A stretch of DNA of 64,000 bases, from NCBI GenBank assembly GCA_003247135.1, contig QKAW01000033.1, positions 1 through 64,000 of the forward strand, in the 5' to 3' direction. A program made the translations under genes and the position numbers. Below, in pieces: positions 1 to 7,506 of the stretch. Source of the stretch: Spirochaetales bacterium. GTDB taxonomy: Bacteria; Spirochaetota; Spirochaetia; DSM-2461. Each line of letters opens with the position of its first letter. Position 1 is the first letter of the stretch. The notes beneath the pieces were generated by a model, which saw nothing but the letters and a program-made list of their open reading frames with translations, was not told the origin of the DNA and did not search any database.

Positions 1-126
1 TGGGAGTTAAGAACTAAGTTTATGGACTATGTTAACTGGTACAATAATATTAGATATCACGGGTCGCTAAACTATATGACTCCTGTTGAGTTTAGGAATT
101 ATATTTTCGAGAAAAAAGTGTCCTAA
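1..126 (+). mobile_element. IS3-type transposase, C-terminal fragment
   Basis: The window opens inside a frame that reads 41 residues to a TAA stop. It contains WYNNIRYHGSLNYMTPVEF, the typical end of the integrase core of IS3/IS150-type transposases (the RxHxSLxxxTP region). Only this tail is visible, so it is not possible to say whether the element is complete upstream or a remnant. It marks the left edge of the accessory stretch that follows. No terminal inverted repeat could be assigned with confidence just after the stop. Confidence 0.8.
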
Positions 127-217
127 AAAGGGTTGCCATTCCATTATCCCCCGATGTCGTTTACAATAACTATCAGCAATACATACAGTACCTTATATGT
201 CGTGCTGGTTTATGCTG

Positions 218-1438
218 TCATATTTCATTATAGGATCCATTATTTTTTGAATAAGGTTTAAAATCAAAAAGACCAGAATTAGAATCTAGTAAGATAGTTC
301 CTTTTTGAGCAATATCTATTCCAATAACACCTTCCAAATAGTAATATTCTTTATATACTGAATAGTCTGGAAATATAAAGTTATTAAATAGTAATTCATT
401 TTGACCTATTTCTATTTTTAGATTATTAATTTTAAATTGTTGGACAAACAGAATACTGTTAATTGTAGACAATCTAGTTAAACCTCTTTTTTTATATTCT
501 ACTTTTTTATCTGTTAAATAGTTGATATTAAAGCTTGATAAACTCGATCCACTATTAAAGAAAAAATAAGAATAATCTTTTTTAGATGAATCATTTATTC
601 GAATTATTGGCTTTAAACACCATGCAAAATTTTTATTATTTTTTTTCTTTGTTGGTTTTGTAAGCTTTATAGTTCTAGTTAGATAATCAAATTGTATTGA
701 AAACAATGACAAAGTAGACCAACCTATAACACCATCACAAAAGCTAAAACTTAATGGTCTGGGAATTGAATTAATTATTGAGTTTTTGATAACATTATTA
801 CCAATATAAAGTTCTTTCAAAATATGCACATCAGTCTTAGATATTTTGCCGGATGGTCCTTGTATTGTATTTGATCCTAAATAAATCAGTTCATTTTCTA
901 TATTGCTCAATTTATCTTTGAAAATTATTGTGCCATCTGAGCCTGTATCTACTAACAAATTAAGATCGACTCCATTAATTTTTACTTTAAAAAGAGGTAG
1001 ATATTTTCTTTGTTTTCTGAGAAAACTAAAAAAAGTAGTATCAGATTCCCATTTTAAATCAACAACATTTTCGTTCCATACTATATTTTGATTATAATCG
1101 TTAAGTATTAATCTTAAACTATCTAAATTATTTTTCAAATCATTATCTATTTTTAATAACATATTATATAAATCATCATCATTTGGATTTTCTTGAAACA
1201 TATTACTCAATATATTAAACAAAAACTTTTTTTGCTCATCATTCAATTTAGTATATTTGTCATTAAGATATTCATCTAAGGACTTTAAATCTTCTTCTAT
1301 GAGTATCGTGTATAATTGATCAAAAAAGTCTTCAAAATAAACTTGCTTTATATCGTTAGATTTTTGTTGTGGTGGAGATGATGTACAAGTTAAAATAATT
1401 AAAATAAAAAAGACAGATACACTTTTTATAATTTTCAT
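218..1438 (-). CDS. retropepsin-like aspartic protease, putative lipoprotein
   Basis: A single aspartic-protease motif, NLLVDTGSDG, lies near residue 165 and is followed by two blocks resembling a beta-barrel peptidase fold (a GVIGWS motif and a later GVIGIDI motif). This suits a retropepsin/clan AA enzyme that may dimerise or carry a second, degenerate half. The N-terminus MKIIKSVSVFFILIILTC resembles a lipoprotein signal, although Thr at -1 makes the lipobox loose. Two starts are possible: TTG at 1450 with AGGAGG, or ATG at 1438 with AGAGG. I prefer the ATG because it begins the signal peptide directly. It lies just downstream, on the same strand, of a double-glycine-leader peptide gene, so a role in peptide handling is possible but unproven. 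Confidence 0.7.
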   Translation of the reverse strand: MKIIKSVSVFFILIILTCTSSPPQQKSNDIKQVYFEDFFDQLYTILIEEDLKSLDEYLNDKYTKLNDEQKKFLFNILSNMFQENPNDDDLYNMLLKIDNDLKNNLDSLRLILNDYNQNIVWNENVVDLKWESDTTFFSFLRKQRKYLPLFKVKINGVDLNLLVDTGSDGTIIFKDKLSNIENELIYLGSNTIQGPSGKISKTDVHILKELYIGNNVIKNSIINSIPRPLSFSFCDGVIGWSTLSLFSIQFDYLTRTIKLTKPTKKKNNKNFAWCLKPIIRINDSSKKDYSYFFFNSGSSLSSFNINYLTDKKVEYKKRGLTRLSTINSILFVQQFKINNLKIEIGQNELLFNNFIFPDYSVYKEYYYLEGVIGIDIAQKGTILLDSNSGLFDFKPYSKNNGSYNEI

Positions 1439-1451
1439 TAAACCTCTCAAT

Positions 1452-1474
1452 TAGCCTCCTATTATAGGAGGCTA
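1452..1474 (-). promoter_or_regulatory. 23-nt perfect palindrome over the ribosome-binding site
   Basis: Two 11-nt arms around a single central base form a perfect inverted repeat (arm TAGCCTCCTAT). Read on the minus strand, the distal arm holds AGGAGG, the ribosome-binding site of the aspartic protease, and the proximal arm holds the complementary CCTCCT. The hairpin would therefore hide that site. It sits between the stop of the small peptide gene and the protease start. No T-run follows, so a translational switch or RNA processing site is more likely than a terminator. Confidence 0.55.
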
Positions 1475-1478
1475 AGTA

Positions 1479-1710
1479 TTATTTATTTGCGTTTACTGCA
1501 CCTATCGCAACAGATCCTAAACTAGTTGTTGCCACTACACTCGCACCAGGAATAAAACATATAGCAACTATACCTACCACTACAATTCCAAGAGCTACAG
1601 TTTCCCATACGCCCCATCCACCATCAATTAACATCATCTGTTCTTCATTTAATACTTCGAAATTTTGAATTTCTATTTTTTAATTTTTTTCTGTCCAGTT
1701 TTTGAACCAT
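1479..1710 (-). CDS. double-glycine-leader peptide (bacteriocin/pheromone-like), frame interrupted
   Basis: On the minus strand an open frame ends at TAA 1479-1481 and encodes a leader ending FEVLNEEQMMLIDGG, followed by a hydrophobic 45-residue peptide that starts WGVWETVALG and ends VAIGAVNANK. Leaders of the form LxxxEMxxIxGG are the substrates of C39-peptidase ABC exporters in class II bacteriocins and peptide pheromones. The frame has no ATG, GTG or TTG ahead of the leader. An ATG at 1710 opens in another frame (MVQKLDRKKLK) and would join perfectly if one A were removed from the six-A run at about 1676-1681, giving a natural 31-residue leader. Either the gene is freshly broken, or slippage on the A-tract restores the frame. 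No C39 exporter or immunity gene is visible in the window. Confidence 0.55.
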
Positions 1711-1772
1711 TTAAATATAAAACTACATCAACAATGTAATAGTTTAAAAAAATAATTTATTAGGTTTTATAC

Positions 1773-2003
1773 CTAATCTTTTAAGAATTGATCAGTTTTT
1801 TGCATATCTAATTCTATCTCAGGCATCGTCATTTTCTGTCTGTATGAAATTAAATCCACAGCTTTAATTTCCTATTTATTTGAATTATTATACCCATTCT
1901 CCTGATACAATCTCATTCTAATTCGTTGGTTGCAGATATCCCTAGTAGTATAATTCTAAGTTATAATAGCTTCATTCCAGGAATCATTATTTACAACTCT
2001 TTT
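1773..2003 (-). pseudogene. decayed ORF of unknown family
   Basis: One minus-strand frame stays protein-like for about 76 codons apart from two internal TAG stops. It reads fragments such as NDSWNEAIIT, RDICNQRIRMRLYQENGYN and EIKAVDLISYRQKMTMPE before a third stop. The residue mix looks coding rather than random for such AT-rich DNA. I do not recognise the family. It may be a relic of the accessory element whose transposase tail lies at the window start. Confidence 0.3.
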
Positions 2004-2052
2004 TTACTTTCTCTGCATTTCATAAAAATAATGAAACTAGATTAAAAAAAAA

Positions 2053-2175
2053 GCAATCGCTCTCGAGAGTGAAATTTCTAAGTGGCCTTGAGGGCACTTA
2101 GAGGGAATTTTTTCACTCCTAAGAGCGATATAATTTTTATAAAAAGTTGCTTTTATCACTCCCGAGAGTGATATG
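2053..2175. repeat. cluster of three related palindromic boxes and a central hairpin
   Basis: Three near-identical boxes occur: ATCGCTCTCGAGAGTGAAA (2056-2074), TTTCACTCCTAAGAGCGAT (2111-2129) and ATCACTCCCGAGAGTGAT (2155-2172). The first and second are inverted copies of each other and bracket a smaller inverted repeat, CTAAGTG...CACTTAG (2078-2101). The first two together could fold as one long hairpin of about 75 nt. They lie 100-220 bp upstream of the LuxR-type regulator, so they could be operators for it or a small palindromic mobile unit. Confidence 0.6.
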
Positions 2176-2277
2176 GAATTTTAATTTATTAAACAAATTT
2201 ATTAGTATTTACATATAAAAGTCAGTGGATTTGAGGTTCGACTTAATAATGGATCTTTCTAATAAAATAAAAAATGA

Positions 2278-3156
2278 TTGAAATTAGAATTAAATACGAT
2301 ATATAGTAAAATTGTGAAAAAAATAATTAAAAATATAGAATATAGTAAATTATGTATTGAAATGTCTGAATCAACAGAGAAAAAAATAATTAGTCTTCTT
2401 GGTTTAGTAGAGGGAATATTATCAATATTATTGTGTATTGTTAGAATTTCGGCCATTTGGGTAAGAAAAGGAACTTTGTCAGGAAATTATGATAAATTTT
2501 TTATATTAGTTTTTTCATTTTTGCTTCTATTTTCAAGAAATTATTCCTGGGGTAAGTATGTACAAATTTATTGCTTAATAGTAGCAGCTTCCTTAGTAAC
2601 ATATTTTTATCCTACGGATGGATACTCATTTTCCTTGATTATTATTTTAGTTCTACTGAGTCAAAAATATCGAATGTTGGAGAAAAAATCCATAGCAAAA
2701 ATTTTATTGGGCTCAGTTATTTTCTGGGTGTTACTAGTTTCCGGTATGCTAAATTTGGGAAAAAATTTATTTCAACTATTTACTGCTATCGTTTTGTCAT
2801 TAATATTTGCAACATCATTAATTATTATCAAAATATGTGAGATAAGTGAATTCTTGGACAAGATTCAAGACCTAGAGAGAAAAATCCTAAATATGAATAG
2901 GGCGTCAACATATTTTCTTAAAGAAAGTGATCTAAAAGAATTCAGTTTTTCACCAGCTGAGTTAGAGATTTTAAAATATTTATGCATTTATAATTTAACA
3001 AATAAGGAAATTGGGGAAAAGCTTAATAAATCCATCCATACAGTGAAGACTCAATTAAAGAGTATACTAACAAAATCCGGAGCCCAAAGCCGACATCAAT
3101 TAGCACTTATGTTTAAAAGTTCTTTTTCAGAGGAATGTTGTGTTAATGAAATTTAA
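2278..3156 (+). CDS. membrane-anchored LuxR-family transcriptional regulator
   Basis: The first two thirds hold about six hydrophobic helices (for example near residues 39-60, 75-92, 95-112, 116-135, 140-160 and 165-190). A short coiled-coil linker follows, then a C-terminal GerE/LuxR helix-turn-helix (FSPAELEILKYLCIYNLTNKEIGEKLNKSIHTVKTQLKSIL in part, residues about 225-285). No receiver or PAS domain is present, so the membrane part is the likely sensor. The start is TTG at 2278 with a weak ribosome site; an internal Met at codon 29 is possible. It diverges from the peptide/protease pair and could respond to a peptide or membrane signal. Its 3' end overlaps the convergent gene by 14 bp. Confidence 0.7.
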   Translation: MKLELNTIYSKIVKKIIKNIEYSKLCIEMSESTEKKIISLLGLVEGILSILLCIVRISAIWVRKGTLSGNYDKFFILVFSFLLLFSRNYSWGKYVQIYCLIVAASLVTYFYPTDGYSFSLIIILVLLSQKYRMLEKKSIAKILLGSVIFWVLLVSGMLNLGKNLFQLFTAIVLSLIFATSLIIIKICEISEFLDKIQDLERKILNMNRASTYFLKESDLKEFSFSPAELEILKYLCIYNLTNKEIGEKLNKSIHTVKTQLKSILTKSGAQSRHQLALMFKSSFSEECCVNEI

Positions 3157-3799
3157 ATTCCTCAATATTTTTATACAGTATTAAAACTTTTACCTGCACC
3201 TTAAAAACCCCAGAATCTATAAAAACCCTGGGATTCTCTTTTAAAAGAATTTGTCCGGATATTTCCTTAGGCTTATCTTTTCCTCTGGATTGAAACTCTC
3301 TCTTTATCGAATCTTTTAGTGCAGTTTCAAGAGCCTTTGATTTCCCCTCATCTACATATATGGACTCTTCACCTTCACCATAGGAATCGGGAATAAGAGA
3401 AGTATTCCAGCTTTTTATCCTGCTTTTCTGAAAATCTGCTAAATAATAGACAATATTTTGGTACATAATATAGTCTTTAACCCAATTATCCTTAAACTTC
3501 ATATTGGGATCACTTTTTTTTATTACAGCAATTTGTCTTAATGTAAACTCTTCAGATATCTCTCTTTTTATATCAGAGGGGTTATATGTAAAATCCCATC
3601 CGTATATCATACCTGAAATTACTTGAATTATATCATTTACGAAAACCTCTTCAACAGGATAATCGTTATTATTAGCCTCCATATCCATATCAAAATATCT
3701 GCTTACCGGGTTAATAAATACACCGGAAATGTAATTATTATTAGAGAAAACAGATGGAATCGTTATAATTAGAACAGTTAATAAAGAAAGAATTCTCAT
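3143..3799 (-). CDS. exported protein of unknown function
   Basis: A clear Sec signal peptide (MRILSLLTVLIITIPSVFSNN) precedes about 195 residues rich in charged and aromatic residues, with no motif I recognise. The start overlaps the stop of the rhomboid gene as TAATG, so the two are translationally coupled and probably transcribed together. Coupling to a membrane protease suggests a periplasmic partner or simply shared regulation. Spirochaetes carry many such lineage-specific periplasmic proteins. Confidence 0.65.
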   Translation of the reverse strand: MRILSLLTVLIITIPSVFSNNNYISGVFINPVSRYFDMDMEANNNDYPVEEVFVNDIIQVISGMIYGWDFTYNPSDIKREISEEFTLRQIAVIKKSDPNMKFKDNWVKDYIMYQNIVYYLADFQKSRIKSWNTSLIPDSYGEGEESIYVDEGKSKALETALKDSIKREFQSRGKDKPKEISGQILLKENPRVFIDSGVFKVQVKVLILYKNIEEFKFH

Positions 3800-4434
3800 T
3801 AATTAAACCTTCTATAATGTCTGAATATAAATATAGGATTAACTTTGTAAACCAATTTAAAATAGAAAAATGCAAAAACAAATGCGGATAAATGTGTAAT
3901 ATGGGCAATATTTGTAGCTCCAAAAATTTGGGATATAAGATCATATGCTGTATATAAAAGAATTAAAATTGGTGGAGAAATAGGAATTATTCCAAAGAAA
4001 TAAATTTTTCTTGCTGGAAAAAAAACAGCATAGGCAAAAAGTACTGCATAAATAGATCCCGATGCACCAATTAACAAAACATTAATCCCAAAAATATAGT
4101 AAAATATCAGACTGAACAAACCCGCTAAAAGCCCGGTTATAATATAATAAGCTATAAACTCCAGAGAACCCATTTTCTCTTCTATAGAGTGTCCAAACAT
4201 AAAAAGAGCAAACATATTAAAAAAAAGATGACCTAGATTGCTATGGGCAAACATATATGTAATGGGAGTCCAATAGTGCTTATACTTTATAAAAAGTGTT
4301 GGATTTAAACCTAAATAGAGGTTTAATCTCAGGATCTCCTGATTATATAATATAAATGATAATAAAAAAACAACAGAACAAAGTATAATTATTCCAAAGC
4401 TGAAGTTATAATTCTTTTTTAAGTGAGTATCCAT
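3799..4434 (-). CDS. rhomboid-family intramembrane serine protease
   Basis: This six-helix rhomboid protease has the nucleophile motif GASGS with Ser126, the family HSNLGHLFFNMFALFMFG helix (residues 64-81), and a catalytic-type His in AHITHLSAF (His181) in the last helices. Rhomboids cut transmembrane segments of substrate proteins inside the inner membrane. At 211 residues the length is usual for a minimal bacterial rhomboid without extra domains. It is followed, with a one-base overlap, by an exported protein of unknown function on the same strand. Confidence 0.9.
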   Translation of the reverse strand: MDTHLKKNYNFSFGIIILCSVVFLLSFILYNQEILRLNLYLGLNPTLFIKYKHYWTPITYMFAHSNLGHLFFNMFALFMFGHSIEEKMGSLEFIAYYIITGLLAGLFSLIFYYIFGINVLLIGASGSIYAVLFAYAVFFPARKIYFFGIIPISPPILILLYTAYDLISQIFGATNIAHITHLSAFVFAFFYFKLVYKVNPIFIFRHYRRFN

Positions 4435-4603
4435 TTAACAACTCCCACAATGTTTATTAATGGGTATAAATTAATTTCCTATAGTTGGTCAATATAAAAT
4501 GAAATATTGAAACACCCTTGTTAACCAATTTATCCATAAATAAATATTAGTGTTTATTGTACCTAATGACAAGAAAGGGTATTATTTAAGAGAGAGGTAT
4601 GAG

Positions 4604-5617
4604 ATGACAGTTTTAGTTACAGGTGGAGCAGGTTATATCGGTAGCCACACAGTTGTACAACTACTAGAAGCAGGGTACAGTGTTATAGTATTTGATAATT
4701 TAGTAAACAGTTCTGAAGAGTCTTTAAAAAGAGTAGAAAAAATTACAGGAAAGAGTGTTACATTTTACAAAGGCGATTTATTAGATAAAGAGGCTGTTAG
4801 AAATGTATTTAAAGAGCATAAAATAGATTCTGTTATTCATTTTGCAGGTTTAAAAGCAGTAGGTGAATCGGTTGCTAAACCGCTATATTATTACCATAAT
4901 AATATTACCGGGACACTAATACTCTGCGAAGTAATGAATGAGTTTAATGTAAAAAATATAGTTTTCAGTTCAAGTGCAACAGTTTATGGTGACCCTGAAA
5001 TTATTCCAATAACTGAAGAGTCCAGATTAAGTGCAACAAACCCATATGGTAGAACAAAATTAATGTTGGAAGAGATTTTAAAAGATTTTAATGTTGCAGA
5101 TAAAACATTTAATGTAGCAATTTTAAGATATTTTAACCCAATTGGAGCTCATGAGAGTGGTATAATTGGAGAAGATCCAAATGGTATTCCAAATAACCTG
5201 GTTCCTTTTATTTCTCAAGTTGCAGTTGGTAAAAGAAGCGAACTAGCAGTTTATGGTAATGACTATAATACGCCAGATGGAACAGGAGTAAGAGATTATA
5301 TTCATGTTGTAGATTTAGCGAATGGACACATAAAGGCTTTGGAAAAACTTGAAACAAAACCCGGGGTTGTAATATATAACCTTGGAACAGGAAAAGGATA
5401 TAGTGTTCTAGAAGTTGTAGAAGCATTTAAAAAAGCTTCGGGTATTGATATCCCTTATGTTATTAAGGATAGAAGACCGGGGGATATTGCAACTTGCTAT
5501 GCTGAACCAAGTTTTGCCTTTAAAGAATTAGGTTGGAAGGCTACAAAAAACATTGAAGATATGTGTAAAGACACATGGAGATGGCAGAAAAATAATCCAA
5601 ATGGATATAAGTCTTAA
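4604..5617 (+). CDS. galE: UDP-glucose 4-epimerase
   Basis: GalE interconverts UDP-galactose and UDP-glucose, the last step of the Leloir route and a source of UDP-galactose for glycan synthesis. The NAD-binding GGAGYIGSH motif starts at residue 6, and the catalytic YxxxK is present as NPYGRTK, with the upstream SSSATVYG block. The chosen start is ATG 4604 with AGAGAGG just upstream. The frame is open further upstream, but those 18 codons do not match the family. The resulting 337 residues equal the usual GalE length. The gene stands alone and converges on the SanA-like gene with a 4-bp overlap. Confidence 0.95.
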   Translation: MTVLVTGGAGYIGSHTVVQLLEAGYSVIVFDNLVNSSEESLKRVEKITGKSVTFYKGDLLDKEAVRNVFKEHKIDSVIHFAGLKAVGESVAKPLYYYHNNITGTLILCEVMNEFNVKNIVFSSSATVYGDPEIIPITEESRLSATNPYGRTKLMLEEILKDFNVADKTFNVAILRYFNPIGAHESGIIGEDPNGIPNNLVPFISQVAVGKRSELAVYGNDYNTPDGTGVRDYIHVVDLANGHIKALEKLETKPGVVIYNLGTGKGYSVLEVVEAFKKASGIDIPYVIKDRRPGDIATCYAEPSFAFKELGWKATKNIEDMCKDTWRWQKNNPNGYKS

Positions 5618-6267
5618 TCACCTATAGTAATTAGATCACCAAGGAACTTCGGTTCCTTGTTGATTATATATAAATCAAGCATCATTTTTATTTTTGCAAA
5701 GAATTCTCTTATAATTATTCTCTTTTCATTCTCAAAATCATCATAATCAGCATTAAATGCTACAATGTTCATTCCCTGGTGTTCTCCAATAAAAACACCT
5801 CGCTGATTTTGAAAACTTTGGGAAATAAAGGTTACGCTATCCAATTGAAAAACTTTATTTGCCCTAATTATTGTATCTAGGGTTCTAAAACCTGCATAAT
5901 CCAGAAAGATCTTCTCTTTTGGCACTCCTAACTCAATAAGGGATTTTTTCATCTCTGTTGGTTCATCGTAACTGACTAGTGCGTTATCTCCACTTAACAG
6001 AATAAAATCAATCTTTCCAGCTTTAAATAATTTGTATGTAGTGTTAATTCTTTGGGTATAGTAAATATTTAAAACTCCCGGAGCAATATATTTATTACAG
6101 CCAGGAACAAGCCCCACTTTGTTATAGGGTAGGTTGTTTATATCAGAATAAATAAAATCTTTACTTTTACTATCAATAAATAAAATGAGACTTCCCAAAA
6201 CAACAGATAAAATTATTAAAGCTAATGATAATGAAAAAATTATTCTGGTTAGGTTTTTTGTGAACAT
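5614..6267 (-). CDS. sanA: SanA/YdcF-like DUF218 membrane protein
   Basis: One N-terminal transmembrane helix (residues about 10-31) is followed by a DUF218 domain. Its motifs are [10 protein letters not shown], the [19 protein letters not shown] helix and LLSGDN, then [18 protein letters not shown] and [14 protein letters not shown]. These match SanA, a cell-envelope protein linked to vancomycin exclusion in enterobacteria. Its biochemical activity is still unclear. Length 217 is typical of the family (about 200-240). The 3' end overlaps galE and contains the hairpin that probably ends galE transcription. Confidence 0.8.
   Translation of the reverse strand: MFTKNLTRIIFSLSLALIILSVVLGSLILFIDSKSKDFIYSDINNLPYNKVGLVPGCNKYIAPGVLNIYYTQRINTTYKLFKAGKIDFILLSGDNALVSYDEPTEMKKSLIELGVPKEKIFLDYAGFRTLDTIIRANKVFQLDSVTFISQSFQNQRGVFIGEHQGMNIVAFNADYDDFENEKRIIIREFFAKIKMMLDLYIINKEPKFLGDLITIGD
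5640..5659 (+). terminator. UUCG-loop hairpin ending galE
   Basis: CAAGGAAC-TTCG-GTTCCTTG is a perfect 8-bp stem capped by the very stable UUCG tetraloop, 23 nt after the galE stop. The following T-run is weak (GTTGATTATAT). It lies inside the 3' coding end of the convergent sanA-like gene. Confidence 0.55.
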
Positions 6268-6313
6268 TTATTAATAGAATATCACTCATTATTATTTATA
6301 TCTATATATTTAA

Positions 6314-6342
6314 TTGACGTAGTTTAATAATTTAACTATCTT
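6314..6342 (+). promoter_or_regulatory. sigma-70-type promoter for trxA
   Basis: TTGACG at 6314-6319 and TATCTT at 6337-6342 are 17 nt apart. The predicted start of transcription lies about 25 nt ahead of the trxA ATG, which has AGGAGG in the right place. Confidence 0.55.
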
Positions 6343-6375
6343 ATTAGTAGTGTTTATTATTAGGAGGCATCATAT

Positions 6376-6693
6376 ATGGCAGATATAAAACATTTAGATA
6401 CAGGAAATTTTAAAACCGAAACTGCAAGTGGTGTAGTTTTATTAGATTTTTGGGCTCCTTGGTGTGGTCCTTGCAGAGCAATAGCTCCCACTTTAGAAAA
6501 ATTAGCAGAAGAGTATGATGAAAAAGTTAAAATTGCTAAAGTTAATACTGATGATTACCCGGAATTAGCTCAGGAATTCCAGGTTATGGGAATTCCCGCA
6601 CTGTTTGTTTTAAAAGAAGGTGCTGTTGTTGAACGGTTTACTGGTGTTCAGCCTATTGGCGTTTTACAACAAGCAATTAACAAAAATCTTTAG
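6376..6693 (+). CDS. trxA: thioredoxin
   Basis: This is a small cytoplasmic disulfide reductase. The redox motif WCGPC has Cys30 and Cys33, the cis-proline lies in MGIPALFV, and the whole is a 105-residue single thioredoxin fold, the usual length. It accepts electrons from thioredoxin reductase and passes them to ribonucleotide reductase, peroxidases and others. A strong AGGAGG ribosome site and a good promoter fit high constitutive expression. The end overlaps the convergent arfB-like gene by 17 bp. Confidence 0.95.
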   Translation: MADIKHLDTGNFKTETASGVVLLDFWAPWCGPCRAIAPTLEKLAEEYDEKVKIAKVNTDDYPELAQEFQVMGIPALFVLKEGAVVERFTGVQPIGVLQQAINKNL

Positions 6694-7108
6694 AATTTCT
6701 TATCATTTTTTTGAGACCAAGCCTCTTCTTGGTCTCTATTCTTCTATTTATAGAGTCCATTGTTGGTTTTGTTGGTTTTCTTTTTTTATTAACTAAAAGT
6801 GAGTTTTCCAGTAAATTCAAACACCTGTATATTAGTTTAGATCTGTTTTTTGACTGAGTTCTCTCCTCGTCACAACTTAATACTAACTCTCCATTGCTAT
6901 TAATTTTATTAGTCAGAGCTTTTTTTAATCTTTCAGTCTCATGATAAGTTAATAGTGGTATATCCTCAATTTTAAGATGCATGGTCACTTTCGTGTTAAC
7001 TTTGTTTACATTTTGCCCACCAGGGCCACTACTTCTTGAGTATGTAAAAAGAGCACTGTTTTCGATAAAATTTTTAATATAATCTTTATTCATAACCATA
7101 TTATACAT
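6677..7108 (-). CDS. arfB: ribosome-rescue hydrolase ArfB (YaeJ-like)
   Basis: The protein carries the class I release-factor catalytic loop SRSSGPGGQNVNKVNTKV with GGQ at residues 30-32, but no codon-recognition domain. The C-terminal tail is basic (KKRKPTKP...NRRIETKKRLGLKK), and in ArfB such a tail enters the empty mRNA channel of stalled ribosomes. The 143-residue length matches ArfB (about 140). It frees ribosomes stuck on mRNAs lacking a stop codon by hydrolysing peptidyl-tRNA. The start may be ATG 7108, or an in-frame ATG a few codons later; none has a strong ribosome site. Confidence 0.9.
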   Translation of the reverse strand: MYNMVMNKDYIKNFIENSALFTYSRSSGPGGQNVNKVNTKVTMHLKIEDIPLLTYHETERLKKALTNKINSNGELVLSCDEERTQSKNRSKLIYRCLNLLENSLLVNKKRKPTKPTMDSINRRIETKKRLGLKKMIRNSKDFC

Positions 7109-7180
7109 AGTATCTATTGATTTTTTAAGCTATTGAGAGATAATATCCATACGTTATAAAATATAGTATGGGGGATTATT

Positions 7181-7504
7181 GTGAAAAGTACTGATTTAGC
7201 ACGAAAAGACAGAGATCTTAAAAAAGCTCGGAAAAAAGAGGAAGTTCTAGCACGAAAAACTGAAAAAGACTCTAAAACAGTCGGTGACTATATAAATGAA
7301 CTAAATGATCTTTTTTTTCATGATGGAACTAAAATTTATAACATTGAAAAAAGTGAAGAGATAGTAGATCTCCTGGAAGAGATGAAAATAGAGCTTGAAG
7401 AGAAAAACTGGATAAATGTTATTAAAAAAGCTGTTAAAAAGAGCGGTGTAACTGAAAAGGATTCCGCCGTTGAACAACTGAAAATTTTGGCAGAAATTGA
7501 GTAA
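7181..7504 (+). CDS. small charged helical protein, function unknown
   Basis: A 107-residue cytoplasmic protein begins at GTG with GGGGG ten nucleotides upstream. The first 33 residues are lysine- and arginine-rich (LARKDRDLKKARKKEEVLARK) and likely form a long helix. The rest is acidic and helical. No known motif is seen. It sits two bases ahead of the following oxidoreductase gene, so the two are probably co-transcribed. Confidence 0.55.
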   Translation: MKSTDLARKDRDLKKARKKEEVLARKTEKDSKTVGDYINELNDLFFHDGTKIYNIEKSEEIVDLLEEMKIELEEKNWINVIKKAVKKSGVTEKDSAVEQLKILAEIE

Positions 7505-7506
7505 TA

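Larger units (their letters stand above)
1711..2277. other. gene-poor accessory intergenic stretch
   Basis: No intact gene lies between the peptide gene and the LuxR-type regulator. What it holds is the decayed frame at 1773-2003 and the palindrome cluster at 2053-2175. The rest is AT-rich sequence with no other structure I can support. Confidence 0.5.

Noticed and set aside
4550-4603. Upstream extension of galE by 18 codons
   Set aside because: These residues do not fit GalE, and ATG 4604 has a good ribosome site directly before the NAD-binding motif.
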